Part shown: positions 6,156 to 12,035 of the stretch, piece after piece
How the letters are laid out: each line of letters begins with the position of its first letter
Numbering within the stretch: position 1 is the first letter of the stretch
NCBI GenBank assembly: GCA_947632255.1
Contig: CANROL010000020.1
Coordinates: 1-12,035, forward strand
Direction of reading: 5' to 3'
Source: an uncultured Bacilli bacterium
GTDB taxonomy: Bacteria; Bacillota_I; Bacilli_A; RF39; UBA660
Length of the DNA stretch: 12,035 nucleotides
Program-made: the position numbers and the translations under genes
Notes under the pieces: generated by a model
The model's input: the letters and a program-made list of their open reading frames with translations, nothing else
The model's database searches: none
What the model was told of the DNA's origin: nothing

Positions 6156-7415
6156 ATGGAAGAATTATATTTACATCGTCATTTTTTATGTATTGATTTA
6201 AAAAGTTTTTTTGCTAGTTGTGAATGTTTAGAAAGACATTTAGATCCTTTTAGTTATCCCTTGGTAGTCGCGAATAAAAATCAAGGAAATGGGGCTATAA
6301 CTCTGGCCGTAACACCGTATTTAAAAACTTTAGGAGTTAAATCAAGAGGAAGATTATATGAGATACCTAAAAATATTAAGTATTATATTGCTAATCCTAG
6401 AATGAGTTTATATTTAAAGAAAAGTAAAGAAGTTGTAAATGTTTATTTAAAATATGTTTCGGCAAGTGATTTACATATATATTCTATTGATGAATGTTTT
6501 TTAGATGTAACAGATTATTTAAAATTATATAAAAAGACTGATTATGAACTTGCTTTAGATATTTTAAAAGATGTTCATGAGTCTACAGGACTATTTGCAA
6601 CATGTGGAATTGGGCCAAATATGCTTTTAGCTAAAGTTTCGATGGATATTGAAGCAAAACATAATAAAGATTTTATTGCAAAATGGGATTATGGGGATGT
6701 TCCTACTAAACTTTGGAGTATTACTCCCCTTTCTAAGATGTGGGGAATTGGTTCTAAAATGGAAGAAAATTTAAATAAGTTGGGTATTTATACTATTAAA
6801 GATTTAGCTTTATATGATGTAAATAAATTAAAGCAAAAATATGGCGTGATGGGACAAGAATTATGGCTTCATGCTCAAGGAATTGATATCAGCCGAATTA
6901 AAGATTATACTAAAACTATAGATAAATCTTATTCCCATAGTCAAGTTTTATTTAAAGATTATAATAAAGATAATATTACTTTAATTATTCGAGAAATGAT
7001 TAGTACTTTAGCAATGCGCCTTAGAAAAAATAATAAGACTTGTATGACAATTGGTTTGGGTATTAGTTATTCTAAAGATATTAAGGGGGGTTTTTATCAT
7101 CATTTAAAACTGGATAATGCTACAGATAATGAAAATATTATTTATAATACTTGTCTTATGATTTTAGATAAATATTGTGATGATATGCCTATACGTAAAG
7201 TAAGTATTGCTTTAGGTAAGTTAGATACTAAAATGGGAAGACAATTAAATTTATTTGAAAATATAACAGATACTAAAGAAGAAGAACAATTAAATTTTAC
7301 GATGGATAGACTAAAAAATAAATTTGGTAAAAATGTAGTTTTAAAAGCTTCAGCTTTATTAGAAGATTCAACAATTAGAGAACGCAATAAAAAGATTGGA
7401 GGTCATGCAGCATGA
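6156..7415 (+). CDS. Y-family (UvrX/ImpB-like) translesion DNA polymerase
   Basis: Error-prone polymerase for bypass of damaged template. From the ATG at 6156 it has 419 residues, normal for UvrX-like enzymes. The catalytic core shows CIDLKSFFASCE with Asp14 and the steric-gate aromatic pair Phe18/Phe19, then PLVVANKNQGNGAITLAV, and the second carboxylate motif YSIDECFLDV with Asp112 and Glu113. The helix-hairpin-helix thumb is near LWSITPLSKMWGIGSKMEENLNKLGI, and the little-finger domain follows. A C-terminal QLNLF segment resembles a beta-clamp-binding peptide. I prefer 6156 over an in-frame ATG at 6135 because the promoter would start RNA at about 6136 and AAAGGA lies between them. The stop overlaps the YolD start (ATGA), as in SPbeta-type and chromosomal UvrX-YolD pairs. 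Function is secure; exact subfamily is inferred. Confidence 0.93.
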   Translation: MEELYLHRHFLCIDLKSFFASCECLERHLDPFSYPLVVANKNQGNGAITLAVTPYLKTLGVKSRGRLYEIPKNIKYYIANPRMSLYLKKSKEVVNVYLKYVSASDLHIYSIDECFLDVTDYLKLYKKTDYELALDILKDVHESTGLFATCGIGPNMLLAKVSMDIEAKHNKDFIAKWDYGDVPTKLWSITPLSKMWGIGSKMEENLNKLGIYTIKDLALYDVNKLKQKYGVMGQELWLHAQGIDISRIKDYTKTIDKSYSHSQVLFKDYNKDNITLIIREMISTLAMRLRKNNKTCMTIGLGISYSKDIKGGFYHHLKLDNATDNENIIYNTCLMILDKYCDDMPIRKVSIALGKLDTKMGRQLNLFENITDTKEEEQLNFTMDRLKNKFGKNVVLKASALLEDSTIRERNKKIGGHAA

Positions 7416-7729
7416 AAGATCGTGGTTTTATTAAATGGCAACCTTTTAATTCTTTAATAACACCGAAAGAAGTTTTAGAAAATACCGAAATATATGAAGT
7501 AGAACCTACTCTTTTCCCAGAAGAAAAAGAAAAATTAGCGGAACTTATTAAAACGGCTTATTTAGCTCAAAGTAAAATAACGATGGAATTTTATGAAAAT
7601 AATCAAATTAAAGAACTTAATACTTATATTAAAAATATTGATCCTATTTATAATACTTTAAAACTAGATAATGGGAAAATTATTGCTTTTGAACAAATTC
7701 ATAATTTAAAAGAATATTTACCAAAATAA
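7412..7729 (+). CDS. YolD-like protein
   Basis: A 105-residue protein of the YolD-like family, which is typically encoded next to UvrX/UmuC-like polymerases and is thought to act with or on them, like a distant UmuD counterpart. Markers: DRGFIKWQPFNSL at the N-terminus (family form RDRGxxKWxPFxAL), ITMEFYENNQIKEL in the middle, and IKNIDPIYNTLKLDNGKIIAFEQI (in the family, IxxIDxxxxxIxL plus the xFxDI ending). The ATG overlaps the polymerase stop by 4 nt, with GGAGG 9 nt upstream, so translation is coupled. The last 12 nt overlap the end of the convergent membrane protein gene. The biochemical role of the family is not well established. Confidence 0.88.
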   Translation: MKDRGFIKWQPFNSLITPKEVLENTEIYEVEPTLFPEEKEKLAELIKTAYLAQSKITMEFYENNQIKELNTYIKNIDPIYNTLKLDNGKIIAFEQIHNLKEYLPK

Positions 7730-8047
7730 ACCTTTTAGAGATTTAAATAAACCAGATAAGCCTTTAGTAATAAATTTACTAATATTATTAGTTATTTTAT
7801 TACCTATTTTAGTAACTTTATTAGAATAATCAATTTTTTCATCTTCTAAATAATCTTTTAGATCCACTACTTCACCTTTACTTAGATCTTCTTCAAATTT
7901 AGCCATAGCTTCTTTAGTTAAAATAGCACGATTTTTATTTTTTGTTTCATAATAACCACTTTCATAAGCTAATATTAAAGCAACAAAAATTAAAAATAAG
8001 ATAGCTAATATTTTAAAGAGAAAATTTTTTTTCTTTTTAGTTTCCAT
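7718..8047 (-). CDS. Small single-pass membrane protein coupled to spoIIP, unknown function
   Basis: A 109-residue protein that I cannot assign to a named family. METKKKK is followed by one hydrophobic segment at about 8-28 (NFLFKILAILFLIFVALILAY), so the N-terminus is probably inside and the rest outside the membrane. The outer part has a charged stretch (LTKEAMAKFEEDLSKGEVVD, then LKDYLEDEKIDY) and a C-terminal amphipathic, Lys- and Phe-rich region ending GLFKSLKGLFW. The ATG overlaps the end of the SpoIIP homologue by 11 nt and has AAGGAGAG upstream, which suggests coupled synthesis and a shared task at the membrane. The stop overlaps the YolD-like gene by 12 nt. A role in sporulation or envelope remodelling is inference from position only. 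Confidence 0.8.
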   Translation of the reverse strand: METKKKKNFLFKILAILFLIFVALILAYESGYYETKNKNRAILTKEAMAKFEEDLSKGEVVDLKDYLEDEKIDYSNKVTKIGNKITNNISKFITKGLSGLFKSLKGLFW

Positions 8048-8942
8048 TTATACTCTCCTTATATTCTTTTAAGACTAAAGCAAATATTTTTAAAGTTCGG
8101 TTTACTTCATCAATTGTATTATTAAAACCGCCTAAATAGATTTGTAAAGCTTGAGGATTAAAGTCTTGATTATATATGCCTTCATAACCAGGACCACTTC
8201 TTACTTCTACGCCACGAGTTAAAGACTCATTATGTTTTTTTAATAAATCATTTAGACTATCAGCAAGTTTTTTATTCTCTAAATAATTTGGATTAGCACC
8301 CCCGACAACAAATAAGATTTTAGCATAATTTTCTTGATCAATAATTGCTGTTGTTACTTCTCTTTTAGCATCACTTATTTCAATATCAAAAAAATACGCT
8401 AAAGAATTATAGGTGTTTTTAGCTTGTTCAAGTAAAATTCTTGAACCTTTATAACTAGAAGTATATGCTAAATTATTATTATTTAAAGTTTTAACAACAC
8501 TATTTAATTCAACATAAGATTCAATATTTTCTTGATATAAATAATCTTGCAGAATTTTGCAAGCTTCAGTAATAGTCCAACTAATGGTATAAGTATTAAA
8601 ATAATTAGTATGATATTTAGAAGTTTGATAAGTGTTATATAAATAGATAAGAGGTTTTTTTATTTCTAATTTTTCATATTTAGGAATAGTTAAGGTTACT
8701 TCTTGATTATCTTCGATGGGAGTTTTAGGAGTAAAACCAAAGATATATTTTGTTAAATTAAAAGATTGATGATATTTAATAATATTAAAACTATTATAAT
8801 TTAAAATATTATAAATTAAATTAATATTTTTATTAAGAAGATAATTTAGAAAAAGAAAAGATAGAAGAATAAAGATAGATTTTAAAAGAAGTATTTTATA
8901 TTTAGGTAATTTTATTCTTTTTTTAGTTATAAAACGTTTCAT
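8037..8942 (-). CDS. spoIIP: SpoIIP-family protein, catalytic residues apparently lost
   Basis: Homologue of SpoIIP, the membrane-anchored amidase/endopeptidase that works with SpoIID and SpoIIM in peptidoglycan remodelling during engulfment. 301 residues: a basic N-terminus, one membrane helix at about 17-36, a linker, then the SpoIIP domain from about 95. Fold markers are clear: KKPLIYLYNTYQTSKY, then YAKILFVVGGANPNYLENKKLA, YNQDFNPQALQIYLGG and NNTIDEVNRTL. The active site is not normal. The usual HTHxxESY (or NTHQxEEY) is NTYQTSKY (103-110); the usual DLHRDS is DIEISDA (186-192, Glu188 at the His place); and the usual EVGG Glu is Tyr269. The codons are unambiguous (TAT, GAA). There is no frameshift or stop, so it looks like a maintained but inactive homologue. 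Overlaps the downstream membrane protein gene by 11 nt. Confidence 0.85.
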   Translation of the reverse strand: MKRFITKKRIKLPKYKILLLKSIFILLSFLFLNYLLNKNINLIYNILNYNSFNIIKYHQSFNLTKYIFGFTPKTPIEDNQEVTLTIPKYEKLEIKKPLIYLYNTYQTSKYHTNYFNTYTISWTITEACKILQDYLYQENIESYVELNSVVKTLNNNNLAYTSSYKGSRILLEQAKNTYNSLAYFFDIEISDAKREVTTAIIDQENYAKILFVVGGANPNYLENKKLADSLNDLLKKHNESLTRGVEVRSGPGYEGIYNQDFNPQALQIYLGGFNNTIDEVNRTLKIFALVLKEYKESINGN

Positions 8943-8957
8943 AATATCACCAAAATT

Positions 8958-8987
8958 ATTATATATGATGAAGTTTAAAAAATATGT
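8958..8987 (-). promoter_or_regulatory. Possible sporulation-type (sigma-E-like) promoter of spoIIP
   Basis: Minus strand: ACATATT (8987-8981), 13-nt spacer, CATATATAAT (8967-8958), then GGTGAT before the ATG. The sigma-E consensus in B. subtilis is about KMATATT, 14 nt, CATACAnT. A TATAAT is embedded, but no sigma-A -35 stands 16-18 nt upstream. Weak. Confidence 0.3.
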
Positions 8988-9006
8988 CGAATTAAGAAAG
9001 CAATTT

Positions 9007-9034
9007 AAAAAGAATAGATTTTTTCTATTCTTTT
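9007..9034 (-). terminator. Intrinsic terminator after the endolysin gene
   Basis: Perfect 11-bp inverted repeat AAAAGAATAGA/TCTATTCTTTT with a 5-nt A loop on the minus strand and T residues after it, touching the endolysin stop codon. It separates the lysis cassette from spoIIP. Confidence 0.85.
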
Positions 9035-9776
9035 AAGCTAAATTAAGTAACTTTTGCCAAGTATACTTTTTAGCAGTGATAACCCCATCAATATAATTTC
9101 CTTTTAGACCGACAACATTTTTTTGATATTCTTTAATGATTTTACTCATCTGTGGGCCAAATGTTGAATCAATGCCATATGGACCTAAATCATAGCCAAG
9201 GGCTTGTAAATATTCTTGAATGGCTTTAACTGCAGGATGTTTACGATTTATAGTTTGTGAGACAGTTATAGTTTTGTTTAAAGTTTCGGGACCAGGTATA
9301 CCATCAACCTTGGCACCAAGAGCTTTTTGCAAATCTTTTATAAATGTGGTAAAAGCATCTTTATTATTTAAATTAAAGGGATCATTATTCATTAAATATG
9401 GTAGAGGATCGACATAATGACCATCTTTATAAATAGCAAAGTGTAAGTTATAGCCCGTAGCATTCCCTGTTTTACCCATTTTAGCAATAACTTCCCCTTT
9501 TTTCACCAAGTCATTTTTCTTTACTTTAATACTATTATTTTCTAAATGAAAGTAGCGATGTTCTATGCCATTAGTTTTAATGGAAAGCCAGTTGCCACTT
9601 CGGGAGTCATAGCCAATATAATTTACAGTACCATCTTCTAAAGCAATAATATCATCTTGTTTAGTTTGGCCAACAAAATCCATGCCTTTATGCATACTAC
9701 GATTTGAGTTTCTGGTATAATAATCACTTGTTAGGTAATGAATACCACCTTTTAGAAGGTTATTTTGAAGATTCAT
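9033..9776 (-). CDS. M23 peptidase endolysin with two peptidoglycan-binding repeats
   Basis: Phage-type cell-wall hydrolase. From the ATG at 9776 it has 247 residues. Residues about 8-125 form an M23 (LytM-like) domain: KGGIHYLTSDY, HKGMDFVG with the zinc ligands His29 and Asp33, YFHLENN with His77, and TGNATGYNLHFAIY with zinc ligand His112. The usual HxH is NxH here (Asn110). VDPLPYL ends the domain. Two peptidoglycan-binding_1-like repeats follow at about 145-166 (DLQKALGAKVDGIPGPETL) and 180-221 (HPAVKAIQEYLQALGYD, then DSTFGP). This domain order is common in clostridial phage lysins. There is no signal peptide, so export would depend on the holin. A GTG at 9797 is an in-frame alternative start. 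The start lies inside the holin gene, overlapping by 17 nt. Confidence 0.9.
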   Translation of the reverse strand: MNLQNNLLKGGIHYLTSDYYTRNSNRSMHKGMDFVGQTKQDDIIALEDGTVNYIGYDSRSGNWLSIKTNGIEHRYFHLENNSIKVKKNDLVKKGEVIAKMGKTGNATGYNLHFAIYKDGHYVDPLPYLMNNDPFNLNNKDAFTTFIKDLQKALGAKVDGIPGPETLNKTITVSQTINRKHPAVKAIQEYLQALGYDLGPYGIDSTFGPQMSKIIKEYQKNVVGLKGNYIDGVITAKKYTWQKLLNLA

Positions 9777-10173
9777 TTTGACTGCTATTTTTATCACCCT
9801 TTATTTTCTTTAAAGCTTCATATAATTTTTGTGGAAGAGGTAAACCCATAAGACTCCAATTTTCCAAGATTGATAAACCTTCATTCGCCGTAAAAAAATA
9901 AATTACCATGGTTCTAATCATTAAACTGTCACCTAAGATTTTATCAATAAGACTAGATAAAGCAATAATTACTAAATAACCAAACTTTTTAATAATACCT
10001 TTAAGACCAATGGCACTATCTAATTTTTTTTGATAAATAGCTTTACAAATACCAGTTAGAAAATCGAGGCCCATGAAGGCCACAAATATGGTTAAGGTTT
10101 TATCAATTTTTCCAAATATAAAAGTTATGATACTTAATATTAAGCTAGTACTAATATGGAAAAACCAAATCAT
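9760..10173 (-). CDS. Phage holin (holin family 4, toxin-secretion/lysis type)
   Basis: A 137-residue membrane protein with hydrophobic segments at about 4-21, 27-46, 64-82 and 84-104, and a charged C-terminus (KKIKGDKNSSQNESSK). The segment FVAFMGLDFLTGICKA followed by GLKGIIKKFGYLVII, and the TANEGLSILEN motif, are the marks of the Bacteriophage_holin_4 family as known from clostridial phages. It would permeabilise the membrane and let the endolysin reach the wall. I place the start at the ATG at 10173, with AAGGTG 11 nt upstream; an in-frame TTG at 10194 lies before that ribosome site. No other phage gene is next to the pair: ileS lies upstream and spoIIP downstream. No clear promoter was found in 10174-10213, so expression may rely on readthrough from ileS. 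Confidence 0.88.
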   Translation of the reverse strand: MIWFFHISTSLILSIITFIFGKIDKTLTIFVAFMGLDFLTGICKAIYQKKLDSAIGLKGIIKKFGYLVIIALSSLIDKILGDSLMIRTMVIYFFTANEGLSILENWSLMGLPLPQKLYEALKKIKGDKNSSQNESSK

Positions 10174-10215
10174 TATTTTATTTACACCTTCCAATTATAA
10201 AATATTCAAGAAATT

Positions 10216-10239
10216 AAAAAGGCATCATTTTAGATACCT
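10216..10239 (-). terminator. Intrinsic terminator after ileS
   Basis: Minus strand: AGGTATC (10239-10233), loop TAAAAT, GATGCCT (10226-10220), then four T and AATTT. Seven base pairs with one T-G wobble. It stands between ileS and the holin gene. Confidence 0.75.
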
Positions 10240-10252
10240 AATTAATTTAAAA

Positions 10253-12035
10253 TTAATTTGCTTTATTAGTTAAAATATTAACTTCATGACCATTTATATC
10301 AAACGGATTATTAAGGCTTTCATCTTTAATTATTTCTAAAGCTAAAGTTTCATCTTTAATATAATCTGCAAAACTTGTTAAGGCATTATCTATTTCTTTA
10401 TCACTGTTATACTTAATAATAATTCGATCAGCAACATTATAATCATTATTTTTACGAATATTTTGAACTTTTGAGACAAATTCTCGAGCATAACCCTCAT
10501 TTAATAATTCAGGAGTTATTTCAATATTTAAGATAATAAAGTTATTGTTATCCATGCCGGCGTTAAAGCCTTCTTTAGCATCAATACGCATATCAACCAT
10601 GTCTTTACTTACGGTAATTTCTTCATTATCAAGCATTAATTTTATTTCTTCATTATTGTTTAATTTAGTTATTTCTTCGGAAGTTAATTTAGTTAGAGCT
10701 TCACTAAATAATTTTACTTTAGCGCCAAGAGTTTTACCTACTTCCTTAAAGTTTGGTTTAACTAAGAAGTTCATATATTCCCCTAAGTTACTTGCAAAAA
10801 CAACTTCTTTAACATTTAATTCTTCTTTAATTAAAGGAACTAAATCTTTTAAAATTGGTTCATTTTTGCCATCAATTAAAGCTTCACTTAGAGGTTGTCT
10901 TACCTTTATTTTAGCTTCTTCACGAATCATTCGGCCAGTTGAGATTAAGCTTCTTACTAAATCCATTTTAGTTTCTAATTCAGGATTTAATAATTTAATA
11001 TTACATGTTGGATAATCTTCAAAATGAACTGACTCTTTACCAGTTAAGTTGCGATATATTTCTTCACTGATAAATGGAGTTATTGGGGCAATTAATTTAG
11101 CTAAGCCAAGTAGGACTTCATAAGTAGTCATATAAACACTTTTTTTGGAATTATCTAGAGTACTACCCCAGAAACGATTTCTATTTCTTCTAATATACCA
11201 GTTAGATAAATCATCAGAAACAAAGCTTGTTAAAAGTCTTACTACTTTATTTAAATCATATTCTTGGAAACCATCGTTAACATCTTTTACTAAATGATTA
11301 TATTTAGAAAGTAACCATTTATCTATTTCTTCTCGATCTTCATAAGGAATATTACATAAATCAGTATCTATACCATCGACATTTGCATACATAACAAAGA
11401 AATTATAAGTATTACGAAGTGGGTTAAAGAATTTAGAATATACTTCTTTTAAACCATCTAAATCAAATTTTAATGGAGTCCAAACTGGGGAAACATATGG
11501 TAGATAAAATCTAACAGTATCCGCGCCATATTCTTTTATGGTTGTAAATGGTTCCACGATGTTACCACGGCTTTTACTCATTTTTTTACCTTCACTGTCA
11601 AGAAGCAAGTCATTTACTAAAACATTTTTAAAGGGACTACAACCTTTAACAAAAGTAGATATAACCATTAAAGTATAGAACCACCCTCTTGTTTGGTCAA
11701 TTCCTTCACAGATAAAGTCAGCTGGAAATTGAGTTTCCCAGAATTCTTGATTTTCAAATGGATAATGATATTGAGCAAATGGCATGGAACCAGAGTCAAA
11801 CCAACAGTCTAAAACATCTGGAATACGTTTCATTTCATCACCACATTGAGGACATTTTAAATAAATATTATCAATATATGGTTTATGTAAATCTAATTCT
11901 TCATCATTTATTTTGGTGGTTGCCATTTCTTTTAATTCGGCGATAGAACCAAGCATATGAGTATAACCACAGGCACATTTATAATAAGGAATTGGACTAC
12001 CCCAGTAACGACTACGTGAAACATTCCAGTCTTTT
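10253..12035 (-). CDS. ileS: Isoleucyl-tRNA synthetase, C-terminal ~594 residues (cut by window edge)
   Basis: Class I synthetase that charges tRNA-Ile. The frame is open through base 12035, so the N-terminus, with HIGH and the editing domain, is missing. From the edge: DWNVSRSRYWGSPIP, a Cys-x-Cys pair (KCACGYTH) and CPQCGDE as a zinc-ribbon-like insert, CWFDSGSMPFAQYHYPFE, ADFICEGIDQTRGWFYTL, and KMSKS at 11584-11570 within GKKMSKSRGNIVEP. The anticodon-binding domain follows (SNWYIRRNRNRFW, then APITPFISEEIYRNLT). The closing region (VRQPLSEALIDG, then EELNVKEVVF, KPNFKEVGKTLGAKVK) matches the C-terminal domain of the eukaryote-like, type-2 IleRS found in some bacteria. There is no C-terminal zinc finger of the E. 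coli type. Type-2 enzymes are often insensitive to mupirocin; that is family knowledge and not shown here. Confidence 0.96.
   Translation of the reverse strand, partial: KDWNVSRSRYWGSPIPYYKCACGYTHMLGSIAELKEMATTKINDEELDLHKPYIDNIYLKCPQCGDEMKRIPDVLDCWFDSGSMPFAQYHYPFENQEFWETQFPADFICEGIDQTRGWFYTLMVISTFVKGCSPFKNVLVNDLLLDSEGKKMSKSRGNIVEPFTTIKEYGADTVRFYLPYVSPVWTPLKFDLDGLKEVYSKFFNPLRNTYNFFVMYANVDGIDTDLCNIPYEDREEIDKWLLSKYNHLVKDVNDGFQEYDLNKVVRLLTSFVSDDLSNWYIRRNRNRFWGSTLDNSKKSVYMTTYEVLLGLAKLIAPITPFISEEIYRNLTGKESVHFEDYPTCNIKLLNPELETKMDLVRSLISTGRMIREEAKIKVRQPLSEALIDGKNEPILKDLVPLIKEELNVKEVVFASNLGEYMNFLVKPNFKEVGKTLGAKVKLFSEALTKLTSEEITKLNNNEEIKLMLDNEEITVSKDMVDMRIDAKEGFNAGMDNNNFIILNIEITPELLNEGYAREFVSKVQNIRKNNDYNVADRIIIKYNSDKEIDNALTSFADYIKDETLALEIIKDESLNNPFDINGHEVNILTNKAN

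Noticed and set aside
9777..9797. GTG start for the endolysin, adding 7 residues
   Set aside because: The GTG directly abuts its purine run with no spacer, and the added residues are not part of the M23 domain. The ATG at 9776 is preferred but not proven.
10194..10199. Perfect TATAAT on the minus strand just before the holin gene
   Set aside because: No -35 lies at 16-18 nt, and a start about 7 nt downstream would cut off the holin ribosome site, so it is probably chance in AT-rich DNA.
10545..11015. Long plus-strand open frame of 156 codons
   Set aside because: It lies opposite ileS, whose product is clearly recognisable. The translation is Ser/Leu-rich low-complexity sequence typical of an antisense shadow, and it lacks a ribosome site.
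1..12035. Mycoplasma-type genetic code (TGA = Trp)
   Set aside because: TGG encodes the conserved tryptophans, and TGA ends genes at natural places, including an ATGA overlap at 7412-7415.

Overview
The window comes from an AT-rich, low-GC Gram-positive bacterium. Evidence for this is the infC-rpmI-rplT order with a Firmicutes-type leader, AGGAGG ribosome sites, TTGACA/TATAAT promoters, a SpoIIP homologue and CotF-like coat proteins. TGA acts as a stop (it ends the first CotF-like gene, and in an ATGA overlap it ends the Y-family polymerase gene), so this is not a code-4 mycoplasma. The mix of mycoplasma-like base composition and spore genes suggests an uncultured, gut-type Bacilli lineage near Erysipelotrichia or the RF39-like groups. 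That placement is inference.

Layout. Positions 1-3380 run leftward. A strong promoter and an attenuator-type leader precede infC-rpmI-rplT. After a terminator, a second promoter drives a dNMP-kinase-like gene overlapping alaS, which is cut by the left edge. Positions 3475-5351 run rightward: a phosphomannomutase/phosphoglucomutase gene with its own terminator, then two overlapping small genes that look like the two halves of a CotF coat protein. A convergent AlkD-like DNA alkylation repair gene lies at 5348-6019 (minus). Rightward again, 6156-7729 holds a Y-family (UvrX-like) polymerase gene coupled to a YolD-like gene. From 7718 to the right edge everything is on the minus strand. In transcription order these are ileS (its start lies beyond the right edge), a holin gene overlapping an M23 endolysin gene, then a SpoIIP homologue overlapping a small membrane protein gene.

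Most of the window is housekeeping: translation, sugar phosphate metabolism and DNA repair. The unusual parts are these. L20 carries a Rho_N/SAP-like tail. IF3 apparently starts at AUA behind a leader with mutually exclusive terminator and antiterminator pairings. The SpoIIP homologue seems to have lost all its metal-binding and catalytic residues. A phage-like holin-endolysin cassette stands without other phage genes, directly upstream of spoIIP. A CotF-like protein is split into two genes. No tRNA, rRNA, CRISPR array, transposase or long repeat was seen. No gene-free stretch exceeds 300 bases; the longest (3206-3474) holds the infC leader and divergent promoters.
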